Source of the DNA: Patescibacteria group bacterium UBA1441
Lineage (GTDB): Bacteria > Patescibacteriota > Minisyncoccia > Minisyncoccales > UBA1441
Direction of reading: 5' to 3'
Length of the DNA: 13,169 nucleotides
Assembly (NCBI GenBank): GCA_002329255.1
Contig: DCTL01000010.1
Location: 2,353 to 15,521 of the forward strand
Shown here: piece after piece, positions 12,870 to 13,169 of the stretch
Numbering within the stretch: position 1 is the stretch's first letter
Layout of the letters: each line of letters starts with the position of its first letter
The notes under the pieces: generated by a model
What the model saw: only the letters and a program-made list of their open reading frames with translations
Told to the model about the DNA's origin: nothing
The model's database searches: none
Position numbers and translations under genes: made by a program

Positions 12870-13169
12870 TTATTTTTTATTAATTTCAGCTAAACCCTTC
12901 CAGTCTTCAATATCTAGTTCTGGTCTATGAGCTCGATATTGACGGTAGAGAGAAATCGCCTCGGAATCTTCTAGAATATCAACTGCTATCCCCGACTGGC
13001 GCAGTAATTCTTCATTACCAGAAGCATTAGTGATATCACCTACAACAAGACGATTAAATTGACGAGCTCTAATCAAAGCGGCACAGACATCGCATGGACT
13101 AAGTGAAGTAAAAATAGTTGTTTGACTAAAATCACGCCGTCCGGCCTCTTTAATCGCTGACACTTCTCC
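12870..13169 (-). CDS. Cytosine/nucleoside deaminase family protein, 5' end outside window
   Basis: The C-terminal 99 residues of a zinc-dependent deaminase; the reading frame runs off the right edge. The first in-window residues read GEVSAIKEAGR, and an H-G-E catalytic motif would need only one His immediately upstream. The zinc-binding PCxxC follows as SPCDVC, 24 residues after the Glu. Then come VVGDITNASGNEELLRQSGI and a C-terminal ELDIEDWKGLAE. The HGE form, TLSPCD-like strand and acidic C-terminus resemble yeast-type cytosine deaminase (FCY1 family) more than tRNA adenosine deaminase TadA, whose motif is HAE. The likely reaction is cytosine to uracil or a related base or nucleoside deamination in salvage. 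A GTG codon at 13163 is not the start: the family's N-terminal third would be missing. Confidence 0.85.
   Translation of the reverse strand, partial: GEVSAIKEAGRRDFSQTTIFTSLSPCDVCAALIRARQFNRLVVGDITNASGNEELLRQSGIAVDILEDSEAISLYRQYRAHRPELDIEDWKGLAEINKK

Noticed and set aside
1..13169. CRISPR array, tRNA/rRNA genes, insertion sequences, TGA recoding
   Set aside because: No regularly spaced repeats, no long gene-free stretch that could hold stable RNA genes, no transposase or terminal repeats, and TGA clearly acts as a stop at tight gene overlaps.

Overview
This 13.2 kb window is compact, AT-rich bacterial DNA with 22 protein-coding genes. I found no rRNA, tRNA, CRISPR array, insertion sequence or prophage. 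No gap between genes exceeds about 110 bases. TGA is used as a normal stop (4157, 7546, 12192), so the TGA-to-glycine recoding of Gracilibacteria/Absconditabacteria does not apply. Most genes lack a visible Shine-Dalgarno sequence, and promoter-like boxes lie only 10-40 bases before starts. Many small proteins carry a single N-terminal membrane anchor, and CcdA/DsbD-, Gmad2-, CAP- and RmuC-type proteins sit together in a small, dense gene set. My inference is a Patescibacteria/CPR-type (Parcubacteria-like) genome; no marker gene here proves it.

Layout. At the left, thpR (RNA 2',3'-cyclic phosphodiesterase, minus) diverges from an unrecognised 147-residue gene (plus). That gene converges on a membrane-anchored CAP/YkwD-like protein (minus), and the two stop codons overlap. 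A 74-residue orphan (plus) with the best promoter and ribosome-binding site of the window diverges from the CAP gene and ends at a bidirectional terminator. From 2380 to the right edge every gene is on the minus strand. Read in the direction of transcription (right to left) they are: a cytosine-deaminase-like enzyme cut by the window edge; an anchored DUF3221-like plus eight-cysteine protein; CDP-alcohol phosphatidyltransferase; SPL-type radical SAM protein; MGMT; an anchored propeller-like protein; an anchored thioredoxin; a thioredoxin-CcdA/DsbD fusion; glutaredoxin; AlkD; RmuC; a b-type-cytochrome/cytochrome-b5-like fusion; a histone-H1-like protein; a Gmad2 protein; a degenerate ComF; a stand-alone Trbp111 domain; a 4Fe-4S ferredoxin; and a HEPN-like protein.

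Themes. (1) Thiol and electron chemistry at the membrane: three consecutive genes (thioredoxin, Trx-CcdA, glutaredoxin) look like a transmembrane reductant relay, with an exported eight-cysteine protein, a heme-binding membrane fusion and a ferredoxin elsewhere in the window. (2) DNA repair and nucleic-acid chemistry: MGMT, SPL-like radical SAM, AlkD, RmuC, a cytosine-type deaminase and ThpR. (3) Degenerate or orphan parts: ComF without its PRPP loop, a HEPN motif without a partner gene, and unfamiliar small proteins. I see no complete new defence or mobile system. The points most worth checking are the redox cassette, the eight-cysteine protein and the cytochrome fusion.
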